Positions 1 to 8,730 of a stretch of 64,000 nt of DNA are shown here, piece after piece. Under the pieces are notes generated by a model. The model saw only the letters and a list, made by a program, of their open reading frames with translations. It did no database searches and had not been told where the DNA came from. The stretch is taken from positions 1 through 64,000 of the forward strand of contig DATNLZ010000140.1 of NCBI GenBank assembly GCA_035602605.1. The letters run 5' to 3'. This stretch comes from DASQHY01 sp035602605. Its GTDB lineage: Bacteria; Acidobacteriota; Terriglobia; Acidiferrales; UBA7541. A program made the translations under genes and the position numbers. Position 1 is the stretch's first letter; every line of letters begins with the position of its first letter.

Positions 1-83
1 GGGGTGCGGCCGGCGCGGGCCAACGATTCCAGCACGTGCTTCTGAGACGGAGTCAGGGTGAGCGCGGGCGCTGGCGTAAACAC
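1..83 (-). mobile_element. IS630-type transposase, N-terminal fragment (cut by window edge)
   Basis: Only about 27 N-terminal codons are visible, read leftwards from a GTG at 83. The peptide contains LTLTPSQKHVLESLARAGRT, which resembles the start of IS630-family transposases (a conserved 'LTLTPEQR..L..LARS' opening ahead of the helix-turn-helix region). The frame is open upstream of the GTG back to a TGA a few codons away, so the start is plausible. Terminal repeats and target duplication cannot be judged. The identification rests on a short motif and is tentative. Confidence 0.45.
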
Positions 84-384
84 ATGGCTATCGCATCATA
101 ACTCGCGTTTATTGTCAATACTTATAACGGACATGACACTAGTAGGTGAGGTGGGGTTTCGTTTTCGGGGCTTGCTACTCCCCGACTGCGGGGGAGCTTT
201 TTGAAGATTCTGACCGTTTATGTCCTAGTTTGGGAAGGTTCATCTTCCATTTTTAAATGGTTATAGCACCAGAAGACAACGCCGTTGCTGACAGATTCTT
301 GTCTATGGGAAAGGTCGGTTCGAGGCTTTCGCTTGCAGGCCTTGGGCGAATCGCTTGATTCGGGCCCGCCGATCACGTACCGCG
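84..384. other. Intergenic region between IS630 fragment and AraC regulator
   Basis: No convincing gene is seen. A GC hairpin followed by a T-run lies at 178-202 (listed separately). AT-richer sequence at 230-275 may hold the promoter of the downstream regulator, but no clear -35/-10 pair was found. Confidence 0.5.
178..202 (+). terminator. Rho-independent terminator-like hairpin
   Basis: The stem CTCCCC (178-183) pairs with GGGGAG (191-196) across a 7-nt loop and is followed by CTTTTT. It would terminate rightward transcription, yet no rightward gene lies between it and the left edge. It could shield the AraC gene from readthrough out of the insertion element. Confidence 0.5.
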
Positions 385-1323
385 ATGTCTATGTCGCGCT
401 TTGCCGAAAACGTGCTCACATTCCGAGCGCTCTACACGAGTCCGATTGTCACTGTGAGCGACTATTGGTGCCGCGCCGGGTGCGGGGGACCCGCGTCGGA
501 CGAGCACTCCGGCGTTAATCACATCGTGCTGATGCGAAACGGTGCATTCTGTAAGCACTTTGGTCCGCGAAGCGTGACTGCCGACGTCAATCAGGCGGTG
601 TTTTTCTCCAAGGAATCGACGTATCGCGTAAGCCATCCATCCGACTGTGGCGATCGCGGCACGGTATTCACTCCCTCGCCGCGTGTGCTCAACGAGGCCA
701 TTCGTGAACTGGATCCCTCGATTGAAGAGCGTTCCGATGCGCCGTTTCCGTTCGTCACGGGCCCATGCGATTCTAGCGTTTTCTGGCGGCATCGCGAGCT
801 CGTGCAGAGGCTGGAGGCGCCTGAGCGCGCTCCGCTCGAACCGCTTTGGGCTGATGTGACGGCGCTTCAGTTGATCGCCGACGTGCTGGCAGCCGCGTTT
901 GCGCGACACGGCCTGCCGCGCAAGGTCCGCCGAACTGGCACTGATGACGATCACACGGGCCGCGCCGAGGCGGCCAGGACCTATCTCGCCAGCCGCCTCT
1001 ATGAACGCGTCACGCTCGACGAGATTGCCCGGGGCGTGCACGCGTCGCCGTTTCATCTTGTCCGCGTCTTTCAACAGCGTACTGGGGTGTCAATCCACCG
1101 TTACCTGACCCGGTTGCGTCTTCGCGTTTCGCTCGAACGGCTGGCTGACGGCGCAAACGATCTCACCGCACTGGCCCTCGAACTCGGCTTTTCCAGCCAC
1201 AGCCACTTCACCGATGCCTTTCGTCGAGAGTTTGGCCGCACCCCCTCTGACGTGCGCCGCCACATGCGACGCGACGGAGGTTTCCAAAACCTTCGCGAAA
1301 TGAGCAAGAATCTGGAAGCCTGA
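385..1323 (+). CDS. AraC-family transcriptional regulator
   Basis: A 312-residue protein. The C-terminal third carries the two helix-turn-helix motifs of the AraC/XylS family (VTLDEIARGVHASPFHLVRVF, then ALELGFSSHSHFTDAFRREF and GRTPSDVRR). The N-terminal half looks like a cupin-type ligand domain with little recognisable sequence. ATG 385 is chosen, with ATG 391 and a TTG at 355 as alternatives; none has a strong ribosome site. It probably binds DNA and responds to a small molecule, but the ligand cannot be told. The next gene, a tiny Cys-rich protein 90 nt downstream in the same direction, is a possible target or operon partner. Confidence 0.85.
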   Translation: MSMSRFAENVLTFRALYTSPIVTVSDYWCRAGCGGPASDEHSGVNHIVLMRNGAFCKHFGPRSVTADVNQAVFFSKESTYRVSHPSDCGDRGTVFTPSPRVLNEAIRELDPSIEERSDAPFPFVTGPCDSSVFWRHRELVQRLEAPERAPLEPLWADVTALQLIADVLAAAFARHGLPRKVRRTGTDDDHTGRAEAARTYLASRLYERVTLDEIARGVHASPFHLVRVFQQRTGVSIHRYLTRLRLRVSLERLADGANDLTALALELGFSSHSHFTDAFRREFGRTPSDVRRHMRRDGGFQNLREMSKNLEA

Positions 1324-1414
1324 TTTTTCCCGCTCCGATACGCTCTCTTCCTGAGAATCACCCGCGAAATCGCGGCGGCTGTTACGGTCATTTCAATTTC
1401 AAAGGAGAAATCTC

Positions 1415-1567
1415 ATGAAGACGAATAAGTGCCCCGTATGCGATTGGGAAATCAAGGATGGCGGAATCAACGTAAGGGTGGGCGGCAAGGAGATCACGGT
1501 GTGCTGCGACGACTGCGCGACCAAGGCCAAGGCGAGCCCCGCGAAATACTCCCGCACCACCACGTAG
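1415..1567 (+). CDS. Small Cys-rich metal-binding-like protein (50 aa)
   Basis: A 50-codon frame from ATG 1415 with an excellent ribosome site (AAAGGAG, 1401-1407). Five cysteines form two clusters, CPVC at residues 6-9 and CCDDC at 30-34, separated by a short strand region with a lysine-rich tail. This is the layout of a treble-clef or YHS/TRASH-like heavy-metal-binding domain, so Zn or another thiophilic metal is the likely ligand (inference). It follows the AraC regulator and is closed by a terminator-like hairpin, so it may be a short transcript of its own or the second gene of a pair. No exact family could be named. Confidence 0.7.
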   Translation: MKTNKCPVCDWEIKDGGINVRVGGKEITVCCDDCATKAKASPAKYSRTTT

Positions 1568-1591
1568 CCCTTACTCGAGACTCCACCCGAG

Positions 1592-1622
1592 CCGCGCCGC
1601 TGGCGGACGCGGCCGGTCTTTT
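1592..1622 (+). terminator. Terminator-like GC hairpin after small Cys-rich gene
   Basis: CCGCG (1592-1596) pairs with CGCGG (near 1608-1612) with an inner imperfect stem, followed shortly by CTTTTG. It lies 25 nt after the stop codon of the small Cys-rich gene. The T-run is short, so termination is probable rather than certain. Confidence 0.4.
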
Positions 1623-1970
1623 GCCCGCTAAACCTACACAATGATCTGCCGCAGTGGCTGGCTGGGCTGTGTCAACGTGAGACACCTTGGATTTTGGGGC
1701 GAATCTCAGGGAATCAGTTAATCATCAATTCTGCAGCGAAAGACAATGGCGAAGCGATACCATAAATTTCCACAGTTTGCCGTGACAAAGATTGTCTACC
1801 GATATTGAGAGCCTCACGACGGCGTAAGCGGCGCAACTCCCGCTTTAAAACAGGGCAGATACTGCTCTCTAGCCGGGCAAGGATTAGAAACTGCCTTTTG
1901 GTTAGCTAATTGCATCGTTAGCAGGCAGGAGGGCCCGCCATTCTGCTGCCCCGGCAGAAGGAGAGGCCAA
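1623..1970. other. Leader region of the PEP-CTERM gene
   Basis: No gene is seen. The region holds a candidate sigma-54 promoter (1898-1914, listed separately). It also holds a perfect 6-bp hairpin TTCTGC/GCAGAA (1941-1946 and 1954-1959) that abuts the Shine-Dalgarno GGAGAGG at 1960-1966. That hairpin could modulate translation of the gene starting at 1971. Confidence 0.5.
1898..1914 (+). promoter_or_regulatory. Candidate sigma-54 (-24/-12) promoter
   Basis: TTGG (GG at 1900-1901), exactly 10 nt, then TTGCA (GC at 1912-1913) matches the invariant spacing of RpoN promoters. The -12 box is perfect; the -24 box is only TGGTTA against TGGCAC. PEP-CTERM genes in several lineages are known to be driven by the PrsK/PrsR-RpoN circuit, which is why this match is worth recording upstream of a PEP-CTERM gene. 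Confidence 0.35.
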
Positions 1971-2783
1971 ATGGAAAGACACATACGCGGGGCGAGATCG
2001 GCAACCTTGGTTCTGTGCATCAGCCTAGGGTGCCTGCAGGTCTTAGCGGTCGTAAGTTCTCTGTTTTGGATCGCGGCAGCGTACGACAAGGGCAACCAAC
2101 CCGCAGCACAGCGCGGATCAAATAGAGATTCGACCAATGATCCGCGACTTGTCTTGGCAAATCCATCCCCCTCTTTTCGGCCCGCCACGCGCGTTTATCC
2201 CTACTCGATTATCCCTGGAGGCATTGAAAGCGTTGAGGAATTAAAGGCCGCGGCCGCCAACGATCGTATGGTTGCAGCGCATTATCAAGATGAAGGCTTT
2301 GACCTGGCTAAGGCACAGGTGATTCGATTGCACAGGGAGCGCCAGGTGTACGTCTCTTACCGGCGCGGCGAAAAAGCTTACTGGACCACGCGAAAAATAA
2401 AACTCAATGTGGGCGAGGCTCTGATCACTGATGGGCGCCATACTGCTCGAGCGCGCTGCGGAAATCTTATCTCAGATGTTCCCGCGTCTCCCACATTCGC
2501 GGGTGAGCCAACACCATCCGTTCTTGATACGCTATTGGATTCTGGCGATCCGATCATTCCCGGTATGGTAGCGACGTTTGTTCCGCAGCAAAGCATGGAG
2601 TCGGCAAGCCCGGGCGTCCCCGTCTTCGTTTCTGTGCTTCCCGTTTTTCCTGTAGACCCGTCCATCGGGCCGTTACCGTCGCCTGGTCCACCTCCCGGTC
2701 CTCCAACCGTGGTCCCCGAGCCCGCCACTTTGATTCTTGTGTCCGCCGGTCTCTCGAGCATGTGCATCTTCCGAAAGCGATAA
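1971..2783 (+). CDS. PEP-CTERM sorting-signal protein, function unknown
   Basis: A 270-residue exported protein. The C-terminus has the exosortase-recognition arrangement: VPEPATL, a hydrophobic stretch, then FRKR at the very end. This signal directs cleavage and surface release by an EpsH/XrtA-type exosortase in exopolysaccharide producers. A hydrophobic N-terminal segment (about residues 8-35) serves as signal peptide or anchor. The middle (about 60-190) has no recognised domain; residues 195-250 are Pro/Gly/Val-rich. ATG 1971 has a good ribosome site (GGAGAGG). No exosortase or EPS gene is in the window, so the partner system lies elsewhere. Confidence 0.75.
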   Translation: MERHIRGARSATLVLCISLGCLQVLAVVSSLFWIAAAYDKGNQPAAQRGSNRDSTNDPRLVLANPSPSFRPATRVYPYSIIPGGIESVEELKAAAANDRMVAAHYQDEGFDLAKAQVIRLHRERQVYVSYRRGEKAYWTTRKIKLNVGEALITDGRHTARARCGNLISDVPASPTFAGEPTPSVLDTLLDSGDPIIPGMVATFVPQQSMESASPGVPVFVSVLPVFPVDPSIGPLPSPGPPPGPPTVVPEPATLILVSAGLSSMCIFRKR

Positions 2784-2916
2784 AGCTGCTTCTCAGTTAA
2801 GAAAGTGCGTGCACAGCTTTCCCACCGAAGCGCATTGCTATCGTGCCTGATCCTACGACGAGCAAAGACAGCGAGTCAGGAGTAAACTTCTTGTCGCGCT
2901 TCTGCGGGAGGGATGA

Positions 2917-4704
2917 GTGGCGGATCCACGCGACGAATATTCGAGGCGGTTGGAGGATTTCCTTGCGACCGTTTCTCTCAAAGAACGCCGGCACATTCGG
3001 CTGGGTAATTTCAAATTAGCAACGATTGCTGCCGCACTTGCAGTGACCTGGCTGTCCCTCTCCAAAAACAGTTTCGCATCTTACTGGCTGCTGGTTCCAG
3101 TGGCGCTTTATGCCCTTCTCGCTGTGGCGCATGAATACGTCATTCGAGCACGGACTCGCGCTGAAGCAGCCGTAGCGCTGTACCGGAGGGGCCTGGCGCG
3201 AATCGAAGACCGATGGACGGGAACGGGAGAAACCGGAGAAAGATTTCGCGACACAGAGCATGTTTATGCGGAGGACCTCGATCTTTTTGGGCGGGGTAGT
3301 TTATTTGAGTTGCTCTCGACCGCGCGCACGCCGATGGGCGAGGAGCGACTGGCACGGTGGCTTGCTTCGCCTTCTCCCGTCGTTACCCTCGTCGAGCGGC
3401 AAAGACTCGTCGCCGAGCTGCGCGTGAAGCTTGATTTGCGCGAGCATTTAGCCTTGACCGGGGAGAGTCTTCGCGCGCGGCTGAATCCGGCATCGCTAAT
3501 CGCTTGGGCAGAAAGCCCGGCCAAGCTTCAGATGCCCGTGGTACGAATCGTCGCGGCGTTGCTTTCGCTTGCTGCCGTGGTCACCGCTATCCTTGCATTC
3601 AACGGAGTGATGTGGCCATTCGTTCTCGCGCTGATACTGGAACTATTGGTAGTGCGAGCGCTAAAGCGACGTGTTGAAGATGTCGTGGACGGGGTAGCGT
3701 GCAATGCCGAGGGACTTACGCTCTTCGCGAATATCCTGCAAAGGCTTGAATCAGAACCTTTCGACGCTGCTCGGTTGAAAGAATTTGCTGCCGAGCTCAA
3801 GCGCGACAGCGGGCAGGCGTCCGATGCGGTGCGCCGCCTGGCGCGTGTCGTGCAATGGATCGATAGCCGCCACGGGCTTATCGCGAAGTTGCTTGATGTA
3901 CCGATGCTCTACAGCGTACAAGTCGCGTTTTTCGCGGAGGCCTGGCGTGGCCGGTGGGGCAGCAGGCTGCGGACCTGGGTGGACATTACGGCGGAAATGG
4001 AAGCGCTACTTTCACTAGGCACCTATTCGTACGAGCATCCAGCGGACACCTTCCCGGAGTTCGCCCATGTGAAGGATTCGGCGGCGTGTTTTTACGGGGA
4101 AGAAATCGGTCATCCATTGATCGCGGCGTCGCGGTGCGTGCGCAACAGCATCGAGCTGGACAGCAATACGCGCATTGTTCTCATTAGCGGATCGAACATG
4201 TCGGGAAAGAGCACGATGCTGCGCGCGGTGGGAATCAATGCCGTTTTGGCAATGGCCGGAGCGCCGGTGCGCGCAAAATCGGTGCGATTGACTCCGCTGA
4301 ACGTGGGAACACGCATTCGCAGCGGAGATTCACTGCAGGAAGGCCGCTCTGCGTTCTACACGGAGATCCTGCATATTCGAAAAGTGTTTGATTTGGCAAG
4401 CGGTGAGACTCCGGCCTTATTTTTATTCGATGAATTGATGGAAGGAACCAATTCCAAAGACCGCCGGATCGGCGCCGAAGGTTTGCTGCGAGCGTTGCTC
4501 GGGCGCGGGGCGATCGGCTTGGTGACCACGCATGATTTGGCGCTCACCGAAATCACCGAGGCGCTGGGCAACGTGGTGCGCAATGCTCATTTTCAGGATT
4601 ATGTCGAAGCCGGCAAAATGAGATTTGATTACAAGCTGCGCGACGGAGTCGTGGAGAAAAGCAACGCACTAGAGCTGATGCGTTTAATCGGATTACAAGT
4701 GTGA
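2917..4704 (+). CDS. Membrane-associated MutS-family ATPase
   Basis: A 595-residue protein. The C-terminal region is a MutS domain V ATPase: Walker A GSNMSGKST near residue 423, Walker B LFLFDELMEGTNSKDR near 500, and the TTHD switch near 536. Unlike MutS, the N-terminus lacks mismatch-recognition domain I and instead has two hydrophobic stretches near 30-76 and another near 209-246, so the protein is probably membrane-bound. The central part resembles the MutS lever/clamp (ARTPMGEERLARWL). The GTG at 2917 has a GGGAGGG ribosome site. Relatives of this layout are annotated as MutS-like proteins of unknown role; mismatch repair is not established. Confidence 0.8.
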   Translation: MADPRDEYSRRLEDFLATVSLKERRHIRLGNFKLATIAAALAVTWLSLSKNSFASYWLLVPVALYALLAVAHEYVIRARTRAEAAVALYRRGLARIEDRWTGTGETGERFRDTEHVYAEDLDLFGRGSLFELLSTARTPMGEERLARWLASPSPVVTLVERQRLVAELRVKLDLREHLALTGESLRARLNPASLIAWAESPAKLQMPVVRIVAALLSLAAVVTAILAFNGVMWPFVLALILELLVVRALKRRVEDVVDGVACNAEGLTLFANILQRLESEPFDAARLKEFAAELKRDSGQASDAVRRLARVVQWIDSRHGLIAKLLDVPMLYSVQVAFFAEAWRGRWGSRLRTWVDITAEMEALLSLGTYSYEHPADTFPEFAHVKDSAACFYGEEIGHPLIAASRCVRNSIELDSNTRIVLISGSNMSGKSTMLRAVGINAVLAMAGAPVRAKSVRLTPLNVGTRIRSGDSLQEGRSAFYTEILHIRKVFDLASGETPALFLFDELMEGTNSKDRRIGAEGLLRALLGRGAIGLVTTHDLALTEITEALGNVVRNAHFQDYVEAGKMRFDYKLRDGVVEKSNALELMRLIGLQV

Positions 4705-4855
4705 GGTCACTTTAGGTGCGCAGGCCCAGAAGTGCCCAGAAGGGAGGCAATTTCTGTTTCATCGTTAAGTGTGCGAAAATGTTGGTAGCAGCTGGTTTGT
4801 GACAGCCCATCTAGGCAGTTGTAGAGTAGCTTTGTTGGATTCGCTTGAGGAAATA

Positions 4856-5398
4856 ATGAGCACGTCGATTGGCAAACACGCAACGCTGACCAGGCCGGAT
4901 GATTTTGGCAAACTGCTCGCAGAGGAAGGGATACTCTTCGTTCAGCTCGACAAGATCGTGAACTGGGCACGCAAAAGCTCCATCTGGCCGCTCGGCTTCG
5001 GGCTGGCGTGCTGCGCGATCGAGATGATGTCCATGGCTGCCTCGCGGTATGACGTTGCGCGGTTCGGCGCCGAAGTCTTTCGGCCGTCACCGCGCCAGGC
5101 CGACCTGATGATTATTGCCGGGCGCGTGTCGCAGAAGATGGCGCCGGTAATCAAGCTTCTCTATGAGCAGATGCCCGAGCCAAAGTGGGTGATTTCGATG
5201 GGTGCTTGCGCCACGTCGGGGGGAGTCTTCAACAACTATGCGATTGTGCAGGGAGTGAACCAGGTCATTCCGGTGGACGTGTATGTTCCGGGATGTCCTC
5301 CTCGTCCTGAAGCATTGCTTTATTCCATCCTGCAGCTTCAAAAGAAAATCGAGGCCGAACGTGGGTCGTTCAAGCGCGCGCTCAACATAGGTACTTAG
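4856..5398 (+). CDS. nuoB: NADH-quinone oxidoreductase subunit B (complex I 20-kDa FeS subunit)
   Basis: A 180-residue protein holding the N2 [4Fe-4S] cluster at the quinone site of respiratory complex I. The ligand motifs are all present: the double cysteine in GLACCAIEMM near residue 50, the GACA cysteine near 115 and VPGCPPRPE near 144. The start is ATG 4856 (preceded by GAGGAAATA); an upstream in-frame GTG at 4769 would add an unrelated extension. It stands alone: no nuoA, nuoC or other nuo gene flanks it. It therefore either complements a distant nuo operon or is a paralogue. Confidence 0.93.
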   Translation: MSTSIGKHATLTRPDDFGKLLAEEGILFVQLDKIVNWARKSSIWPLGFGLACCAIEMMSMAASRYDVARFGAEVFRPSPRQADLMIIAGRVSQKMAPVIKLLYEQMPEPKWVISMGACATSGGVFNNYAIVQGVNQVIPVDVYVPGCPPRPEALLYSILQLQKKIEAERGSFKRALNIGT

Positions 5399-5600
5399 AG
5401 TTTGACGGGGTTCTCGCGCAGCTGCAACAGCCGGCCATAGCCAGGGTCAACAAAGAGAAAAGAACCTGAACACCCAAGTTTAGTATTGAGAATCTGTGCG
5501 ACTCTTTCATGGTGTGAAATGTTTCCGGAGGCCGCTACGTATACAACCAGTGGTGTGCAGCCGGAAACTCTTGTCAATTAGGGTGCAATAGCTAACAACG

Positions 5601-6830
5601 ATGTCTTCGAATATATCAACGCACGATTTGTCGTCTTTGAAGATTGACGATCGCGCGCGAACGTCACGCGGAATCGGCAAGAAACTGGGGCTGTTCTCGG
5701 CGATTATCGGCGCGTTCGTATTGCTGGCTGCTGCGGTGTTTGCTTTCCGCACGCAAAAACCCACGGTTGAGATCGCCGTGGCCCGCGGCGGAAATGATGC
5801 CAAGGCGAGCGCGCTGCTCAATGCCAGCGGCTACGTAACGCCGCGACGGCGCTCGACCATTGCCGCGAAGATCACCGGCCGAGTGACCGGACTTTTCTTT
5901 GACGAGGGCGCGCACGTCAAGACGGGGCAGATACTGGCTACTCTCGATGACGCCGACACGCAGGTGCGACTCAATTCGGCGAAGGCTGAGCGCAACGCCA
6001 CGTTTGCGACCATTGAGGATCTGCAGGTGAACCTCGCGAATGCCGAGCGCGAATTAAACCGCGCACAGCAGTTACTGGATACCGGTGTGGGAACGTCCCA
6101 GACCGTGGATGTCGCACGTACGGCGGCTGCGAGCTATCGCGCGCGGATTGCGTCAGCGAAAGAACAGGTGCGATCAGCGGATGCCAAGATTTCCGTGGCC
6201 CAGCAGGATGTAGATAATGCCACGATCCGCGCGCCGTACGATGGCATCGTGGTATCGAAAGACGCGATGGTCGGGGAGATGGTCTCGCCGGTTTCCGCAG
6301 GTGGGGGATTTACTCGGACCGGAATCGCGACGATCGTGGATATGAACTCTAACGAAATTGAAGTTGACGTGAACGAATCCTATATAGCGCGGGTACTGCC
6401 GAAGCAAAAAGTTACGGCGACGCTTGACGCGTATCCCGATTGGCAGATTCCCTGTAAGGTGCGCACCATCATTCCGACGGCTGATCGCCAGAAGGCTACC
6501 GTCAAGGTGCGTATCTCCTTCGATAAATTGGATCCACGAATTTTGCCGGACATGGGCGTCAAGGTGGCGTTTCTTGGCGAAGAATCCCCCCAAAAAAGTG
6601 CGGAAGTCGGGCCGCGCGCGCTCATTCCGCAACGAGCAGTACGCGATGACAACGGCCAACACATTGTGCTGCTGGTGCGCGACGGCAAGGTCGAACGCCG
6701 TGCCATTCGCCTCGGCTCGCATCGCGGTGATGATGTTGAGGTGACCGCCGGGCTTGACCCCGGAGATAGTGTGGTTGTGCAGGGCCCCGAAAGCCTGCAT
6801 GAGGGGCAGTCGGTCGAAATCAAGAAATAG
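5601..6830 (+). CDS. ABC efflux periplasmic adaptor (MacA/HlyD family)
   Basis: A 409-residue membrane-fusion protein. A single N-terminal membrane segment lies near residues 30-50. It is followed by a lipoyl-type half-motif (GRVTGLFFDEGAHVKTGQIL), a coiled-coil hairpin (about 115-205), the second lipoyl half (ATIRAPYDGIVVSKDAMVGE), and beta-barrel and membrane-proximal domains. It bridges an inner-membrane ABC pump to the outer membrane. It opens a four-gene operon with the ATPase starting 7 nt after its stop codon. The ATG at 5601 is supported by the family N-terminus, though its ribosome site is weak. The exported substrate cannot be inferred. Confidence 0.88.
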   Translation: MSSNISTHDLSSLKIDDRARTSRGIGKKLGLFSAIIGAFVLLAAAVFAFRTQKPTVEIAVARGGNDAKASALLNASGYVTPRRRSTIAAKITGRVTGLFFDEGAHVKTGQILATLDDADTQVRLNSAKAERNATFATIEDLQVNLANAERELNRAQQLLDTGVGTSQTVDVARTAAASYRARIASAKEQVRSADAKISVAQQDVDNATIRAPYDGIVVSKDAMVGEMVSPVSAGGGFTRTGIATIVDMNSNEIEVDVNESYIARVLPKQKVTATLDAYPDWQIPCKVRTIIPTADRQKATVKVRISFDKLDPRILPDMGVKVAFLGEESPQKSAEVGPRALIPQRAVRDDNGQHIVLLVRDGKVERRAIRLGSHRGDDVEVTAGLDPGDSVVVQGPESLHEGQSVEIKK

Positions 6831-6837
6831 GAGAGCC

Positions 6838-7581
6838 ATGATGGTCAGAGTCGATGGACGAGGCGATGGACCGAGTCTCATTCGTGTTCGTGGGCTGGAC
6901 AAGAAATACACGCGAGCCGGCGAAGAGATTCACGTCTTGCAGGGACTGAATCTGGACGTGGACAAGGGAGACTTTGTCGCGTTCATGGGACCAAGCGGCT
7001 CGGGCAAAACGACACTTCTCAACTTGCTGGGCGGCCTGGACGTTCCATCGGCCGGGAGCATTACGGTCGCAGGCGACGAAATCACCCATATGTCCTCGGG
7101 AAAACTAACCACTTGGCGCGCGCGGCACGTGGGATTTATTTTTCAGATGTATAACCTGATTCCGGTGCTGACTGCCTATCAGAATGTCGAGTTACCGCTG
7201 TTGCTCACCAAGCTATCCAAAGGAGAGCGGCGCAAACACGTTGAAACCGCCCTGGGTGTTGTGGGACTTGCCGATCGCATGAATCATTATCCGCGGCAAC
7301 TCTCCGGAGGGCAGGAACAGCGGGTGACGATTGCGCGAGCGATTGTTTCGGACCCCACCTTCCTTCTATGCGACGAGCCTACAGGTGACCTCGATCGCAA
7401 AAACGCTGACGAAATCATGGACCTGGTTCAACGACTGGTGAAGGAATATAGAAAAACGGTGCTGATGGTGACGCACGACCCGGTTGTGGCTCGCCGCGCC
7501 GATACCACGCTGCACCTGGAAAAGGGATCGCTTGTAGAAGCAGGCCGGCTGCAGGGAGTTTCAGCAGGAGGTGCGGCATGA
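6838..7581 (+). CDS. ABC transporter ATP-binding protein (MacB/LolD type)
   Basis: A 247-residue ATPase of the lipoprotein/macrolide-export family. Walker A GPSGSGKTT, Q-loop in FIFQMYNLIPVLT, signature LSGGQEQRV (one residue off the usual LSGGQQQRV), Walker B FLLCDEPTGDLD and H-switch MVTHD are all intact. ATG 6838 follows an AGGAGAG ribosome site. The gene overlaps the next permease by 4 nt (ATGA at 7578), which implies translational coupling. It powers the two FtsX-like permeases encoded downstream. Confidence 0.92.
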   Translation: MMVRVDGRGDGPSLIRVRGLDKKYTRAGEEIHVLQGLNLDVDKGDFVAFMGPSGSGKTTLLNLLGGLDVPSAGSITVAGDEITHMSSGKLTTWRARHVGFIFQMYNLIPVLTAYQNVELPLLLTKLSKGERRKHVETALGVVGLADRMNHYPRQLSGGQEQRVTIARAIVSDPTFLLCDEPTGDLDRKNADEIMDLVQRLVKEYRKTVLMVTHDPVVARRADTTLHLEKGSLVEAGRLQGVSAGGAA

Positions 7582-8729
7582 AATTTCGCGGCTTGATATT
7601 TGCAAACCTATTTCGCAAGAAGCTCCGTTTTCTCTTGACGATTGGTTCTTTCGCAGTAGCTTTATTCTTGTTCGGATTTCTCGGCGCGGTGAAGAGTGCC
7701 TTCAGCCGCGGCGTCGAAGTGGCCGGTGCAGATCGACTGGTGATTATCAATCGAGTAACGATCATTCAGCCGATCCCCTTGGCCTACCGCGACCGCATCC
7801 TGCGTATCCCCGGCGTGAAATCGATCACGCATAACAACTGGTTTGGTGGCGTTTATCAAAAAGAAGCGAACTTTTTCCCGCAGTTCGTGATCGACGTCGA
7901 AAACCAGCGCAAGGTCTTGCCGGAATTCGAGGTGTCCAACGATCAATGGGAGGCTTTTGCCAAGGACCGGCAGGGTGCCATCGTTGGCGCCAGAACGGCG
8001 AAGCGCTTCGGCTGGAAGATTGGCGACCGCGTGCCCATTAAGAATACGCTGTTCGGCGGAACCGCCACCTGGGAGTTTAATATCGACGGAATTTATCATG
8101 GCAATCGTCCGGGCGTCGACGAAACGCAATTCTGGTTCCAGTGGGACTATTTCCAGGAGCGCGTTCCTGAGCGGCTAAAGGGTAAGGCGGGCTGGTATGT
8201 TCTGCGCCTCGAGAATCCGGATGATGCCCCGCGTATCGCGAAAGCGATTGACGCGGAGTTTGCTAATTCTCCCTACGAAACGAAGACCGAGACCGAATCG
8301 GCGTTTGCCGCAGGGTGGGCCAAGCAATTTGGCAACATCGAATTTCTGATTGTGACCATCGGGAGCGTTGTATTCTTTACGCTGCTTTTGGTCACTGGAA
8401 ATACCATGGCGATTTCCGTGCGCGAGCGCACTGCCGAGCTCGGAGTACTCAAAGCTGTAGGCTACTCCGATCGGTTCGTGCTTTTGTTGGTGCTTGTGGA
8501 GGTCTTGCTGATCGCCGCGGTTGGCGGAGTTATCGGATTGGGTCTCGCGACGCTTGCCATGCCGGTTCTGAATACCGTACTGACCGGGCTGCTGCCTTAC
8601 GTAATCCTTTCCAAGGGCACGCTTCTGACTGGCCTCGGCTTCGCGCTTTTCATCGGTACAATTAGCGGTTTGTTGCCGGCCTTGGGCGCAATGCGATTGC
8701 GCGTTGTGGACGCGCTGCGGAGAGTGTGA
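7578..8729 (+). CDS. ABC transporter permease (FtsX/MacB-like), first copy
   Basis: A 383-residue permease with the FtsX-family plan. An N-terminal transmembrane helix (about 15-35) precedes a large periplasmic MacB_PCD-like domain (about 40-250), then three C-terminal helices with the ERTAELGVLKAVGYSD signature before helix 3. It starts by an ATGA overlap with the ATPase gene. With its downstream paralogue it probably makes a heterodimeric MacB-type mechanotransducer rather than a classic channel (family knowledge). Confidence 0.87.
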   Translation: MKFRGLIFANLFRKKLRFLLTIGSFAVALFLFGFLGAVKSAFSRGVEVAGADRLVIINRVTIIQPIPLAYRDRILRIPGVKSITHNNWFGGVYQKEANFFPQFVIDVENQRKVLPEFEVSNDQWEAFAKDRQGAIVGARTAKRFGWKIGDRVPIKNTLFGGTATWEFNIDGIYHGNRPGVDETQFWFQWDYFQERVPERLKGKAGWYVLRLENPDDAPRIAKAIDAEFANSPYETKTETESAFAAGWAKQFGNIEFLIVTIGSVVFFTLLLVTGNTMAISVRERTAELGVLKAVGYSDRFVLLLVLVEVLLIAAVGGVIGLGLATLAMPVLNTVLTGLLPYVILSKGTLLTGLGFALFIGTISGLLPALGAMRLRVVDALRRV

Positions 8730-8730
8730 A

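Noticed and set aside
373..1074. Long minus-strand frame opposite the AraC gene
   Set aside because: It lies antisense to a clear AraC regulator, with no domain and biased composition; a codon-shadow of a GC-rich gene.
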